Program-made: the position numbers and the translations under genes
Origin: an uncultured Clostridia bacterium
Lineage (GTDB): Bacteria > Bacillota > Clostridia > Oscillospirales > Acutalibacteraceae
Assembly: GCA_944385105.1 (NCBI GenBank)
Contig: CALWVR010000027.1
Span: forward strand, 32,249 to 96,248
DNA: 64,000 nucleotides
Direction of reading: 5' to 3'
Notes under the pieces: generated by a model
Told to the model about the DNA's origin: nothing
Database searches by the model: none
What the model saw: only the letters and a program-made list of their open reading frames with translations
Shown here: positions 61,995 to 64,000 of the stretch, one piece after another
Layout: every line of letters starts with the position of its first letter
How positions within the stretch are numbered: position 1 is the stretch's first letter

Positions 61995-64000
61995 ATGAAG
62001 GAAGTTCAACTTGCCAATGTAGGACAAGTCTCAAAGGAAATAAACCTTTCAAAGCAAATGAGGGTTATTACTTTTAATGCGGTTTATTTAATTTTGGGTA
62101 TACTGGTTTCCAAGGGTACCATTTTTGGTGTTTACTCACCTTTTGGAGCAGCCTTTCTTGCGGCAGTACCTTATGAGAGTATGGTGTCGTCATTGGTTGG
62201 AGTAGTAATAGGTTACATTTTACCCTCAGAAATTAATATAGGAATGAGGTATATATCGACGGTAATAGCAATTGCAGCAATTAGGTGGACACTAATAGAT
62301 CTAAAGAGGGTTACTAATAGAAAATTTTATGAACCTTCTTTGGTTTTTATAACAACAATAGCAACAGGAGTTGCAGCAAACATTTCAAGCTTTAGTTATA
62401 CAAATCAAATATCAATGTATATAACAGAAGCGATGCTTGCGGCTATAACGTCATATTTCTTTAAGGAAACAATAAAGGCATTATTATTAAATAAGCCTAA
62501 TATTACAATAAGCCAGTCCGAGTTTACATATATAGCTATTACAGTATTTATAATAATGTTATCTCTTTCAGAGTTTACCATTGGATATATATCAGTTGGA
62601 AAGGTAATAGCTGTGGCTGCAATACTTTTTTCAGCAAAATATTTGGGTATTACAGGAGGAAGTATAGCAGGAATAGCAGCCGGAATAGTATTTGGACTTG
62701 CTTCTAGGAATCCATCGTATATAGCAGGCGCTTATTCCTTTGGGGGACTGATATCAAGTGTCGCAGGAACGTTTGGCAAGTTTTTTTGTGCACTATCGTT
62801 TTTAGTTTCAGACATATTAATATCTATGCAGACAGCCAACCCCGAAATTATTATATCTAGTATTTATGAAATAGTGGTGGGGTCAATTATATTTATGCTA
62901 CTACCCGATAGTATAGGAAACAGATTTGTTAGTCTTTTTTATTCACCGGTTAGGTATAAGAACCATGATGACTTAAAGAATTCTTTAATTATGCGATTGG
63001 AATTTGCTTCAAATGCTCTTATGAATGTTTCAGAGTCTATAAATATAGTATCAGAGAAACTAAATAAAGGGGCAAAGGGGAATGTAGGGGATGTTTATTT
63101 AAGTGCAATAGAAAATATATGTAATAATTGTGGACTTAGAGCTTTTTGCTTCGACACAAGACAAAGTGATACGATAGATTCATTTAAATCAATAACAAAT
63201 GATCTTAAGTATAATGGTGAAATAACTAAAGAAAATTTTCCTAATGAATTTTTAAAAAGGTGTTGCAGAGTTAATGAACTTGCTAAAGACATAAATCAAT
63301 CGTATAAAGAGTATAAGACAAAAAGCATATCTAATAGTAGGGTAAATGAGGTTAGAGAATTTGTTGCAAATCAATTTTCCGACGCTTCAATTTTAATATC
63401 TGAAATTGCTAATGAGTTTGAAAAATATGAGAGTTTTGATTCAAGAACAGCTGAAAAAATAGAGGTCTATCTAAAAGGAGTAGGTATAATATCAATAGAT
63501 ATAAGCTGTAGACTGGATAAATTTAATAGAATGAGCATAGAGATTGAAACTGAGGGCAAAGATAAAAGTGAACTTGAGAAGTTAATATCTTCAAAAGACC
63601 TCTCGAGGGTTTGTATGAGAAAATTTGATTTACCGTGTATCTCAAAAGTTGGAGACAGGTATAGAATACAAATATCTGAACGTCCTATCTATGACATACA
63701 AGTAGGCATATCTCAACATAGCTATAAAAATGGACCTCTTTGTGGGGACAATTATACATATTTTAATGATGGAATGGGACGTATGATATTTATACTTAGT
63801 GATGGAATGGGTACAGGCGGAAGGGCAGCTGTAGAGGGGGCAATGGCTTGTCAGTTGATGTCTACATTAATAAAGTCAGGAATAGGATTCAAAACGGCTG
63901 TAAAGGTAACCAATTCGGCACTGCTTGTTAAATCGGAGGATGAGTTTCTTGCCACTCTAGATCTTATTTGTGTAGACCTATTTACAGGAAGAGTTGAAAT
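61995..64000 (+). CDS. spoIIE: Stage II sporulation protein E, 3'-truncated by window
   Basis: SpoIIE is the membrane-bound PP2C phosphatase that dephosphorylates SpoIIAA to activate sigma-F in the forespore and also acts at the polar septum. The 668 codons here start MKEVQLANVGQVSK behind GGGGTGG, have about ten transmembrane segments (residues 25-320), a central regulatory region, and enter the PP2C domain with LSDGMGTGGRAAVEG near residue 600. The gene continues past the window edge. A sporulation gene of this type places the organism among endospore formers. Confidence 0.93.
   Translation, partial: MKEVQLANVGQVSKEINLSKQMRVITFNAVYLILGILVSKGTIFGVYSPFGAAFLAAVPYESMVSSLVGVVIGYILPSEINIGMRYISTVIAIAAIRWTLIDLKRVTNRKFYEPSLVFITTIATGVAANISSFSYTNQISMYITEAMLAAITSYFFKETIKALLLNKPNITISQSEFTYIAITVFIIMLSLSEFTIGYISVGKVIAVAAILFSAKYLGITGGSIAGIAAGIVFGLASRNPSYIAGAYSFGGLISSVAGTFGKFFCALSFLVSDILISMQTANPEIIISSIYEIVVGSIIFMLLPDSIGNRFVSLFYSPVRYKNHDDLKNSLIMRLEFASNALMNVSESINIVSEKLNKGAKGNVGDVYLSAIENICNNCGLRAFCFDTRQSDTIDSFKSITNDLKYNGEITKENFPNEFLKRCCRVNELAKDINQSYKEYKTKSISNSRVNEVREFVANQFSDASILISEIANEFEKYESFDSRTAEKIEVYLKGVGIISIDISCRLDKFNRMSIEIETEGKDKSELEKLISSKDLSRVCMRKFDLPCISKVGDRYRIQISERPIYDIQVGISQHSYKNGPLCGDNYTYFNDGMGRMIFILSDGMGTGGRAAVEGAMACQLMSTLIKSGIGFKTAVKVTNSALLVKSEDEFLATLDLICVDLFTGRVE

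Overview
The window is AT-rich DNA from an anaerobic, endospore-forming member of the Clostridia (Bacillota). No single marker fixes the genus. Evidence for this placing: sporulation genes (spoIIE, a GerW/YtfJ protein, spoIIIE/ftsK, tepA, a DacF-type carboxypeptidase), strictly anaerobic enzymes (NrdD/NrdG, FeoB), near-consensus sigma-A promoters (TTGACA-17-TATAAT) and strong AGGAGG ribosome sites. Gene order such as scpA-scpB-DUF2953-ytfJ-dacF-rluB, der-plsY and tepA-spoIIIE is typical of clostridia.

Layout. 0-2.5 kb: ferrous iron uptake (feoB broken by an in-frame TAA, a FeoB-associated Cys-rich peptide, a DtxR-type regulator). 2.5-7.7 kb: tRNA-Val, a CAU tRNA, murE-murF, an AgcS symporter, tRNA-Leu. 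7.7-14.6 kb is accessory: a duplicated tRNA tail, three tandem small-peptide/antisense-RNA cassettes resembling a type I toxin-antitoxin array, three XRE regulators, a HAD hydrolase, a flavodoxin, gene remnants, a double-glycine leader peptide and a zinc phospholipase C carrying a Nif11-like leader. 14.8-26.4 kb: housekeeping (DEAD-box helicase, split transketolase, tepA, spoIIIE, an MBL/DUF3006 pair, rpmF, der, plsY). 26.4-27.8 kb: three more double-glycine leader genes, two of them made by a duplication that also copied the tail of plsY. 27.9-36.7 kb: rpmB, a site-2 protease, the scpA-to-rluB cluster, and a three-gene biotin set resembling a soluble transcarboxylase (12S, 1.3S, 5S). 36.7-42.5 kb: an ABC exporter, a PBP/FHA-FtsW pair and an orphan binding lipoprotein. 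42.6-56.4 kb: M16 proteases, lgt, lepA, hemW, trmK, a Nif3 protein, rqcH, nrdDG. 56.4-64 kb: secA, a three-gene set with SpoIID-like and peptidoglycan-binding domains, and the 5' part of spoIIE.

The most unusual content is two dispersed systems. One is the 7.86-8.83 kb array: small cationic peptides on the minus strand behind a sequestered Shine-Dalgarno, faced by plus-strand antisense promoters, repeated three times with one frameshifted copy and one copy lacking its promoter. The other is a group of five genes at two sites (12.6-14.5 and 26.6-27.8 kb), each with a strong promoter of its own and a leader ending in Gly-Gly. One carries three 12-residue Cys/His repeats and one carries a whole phospholipase C domain. 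No maturation enzyme or peptidase-type exporter lies in the window, so any partners would be elsewhere. Functions given for these two systems are inference from sequence architecture.
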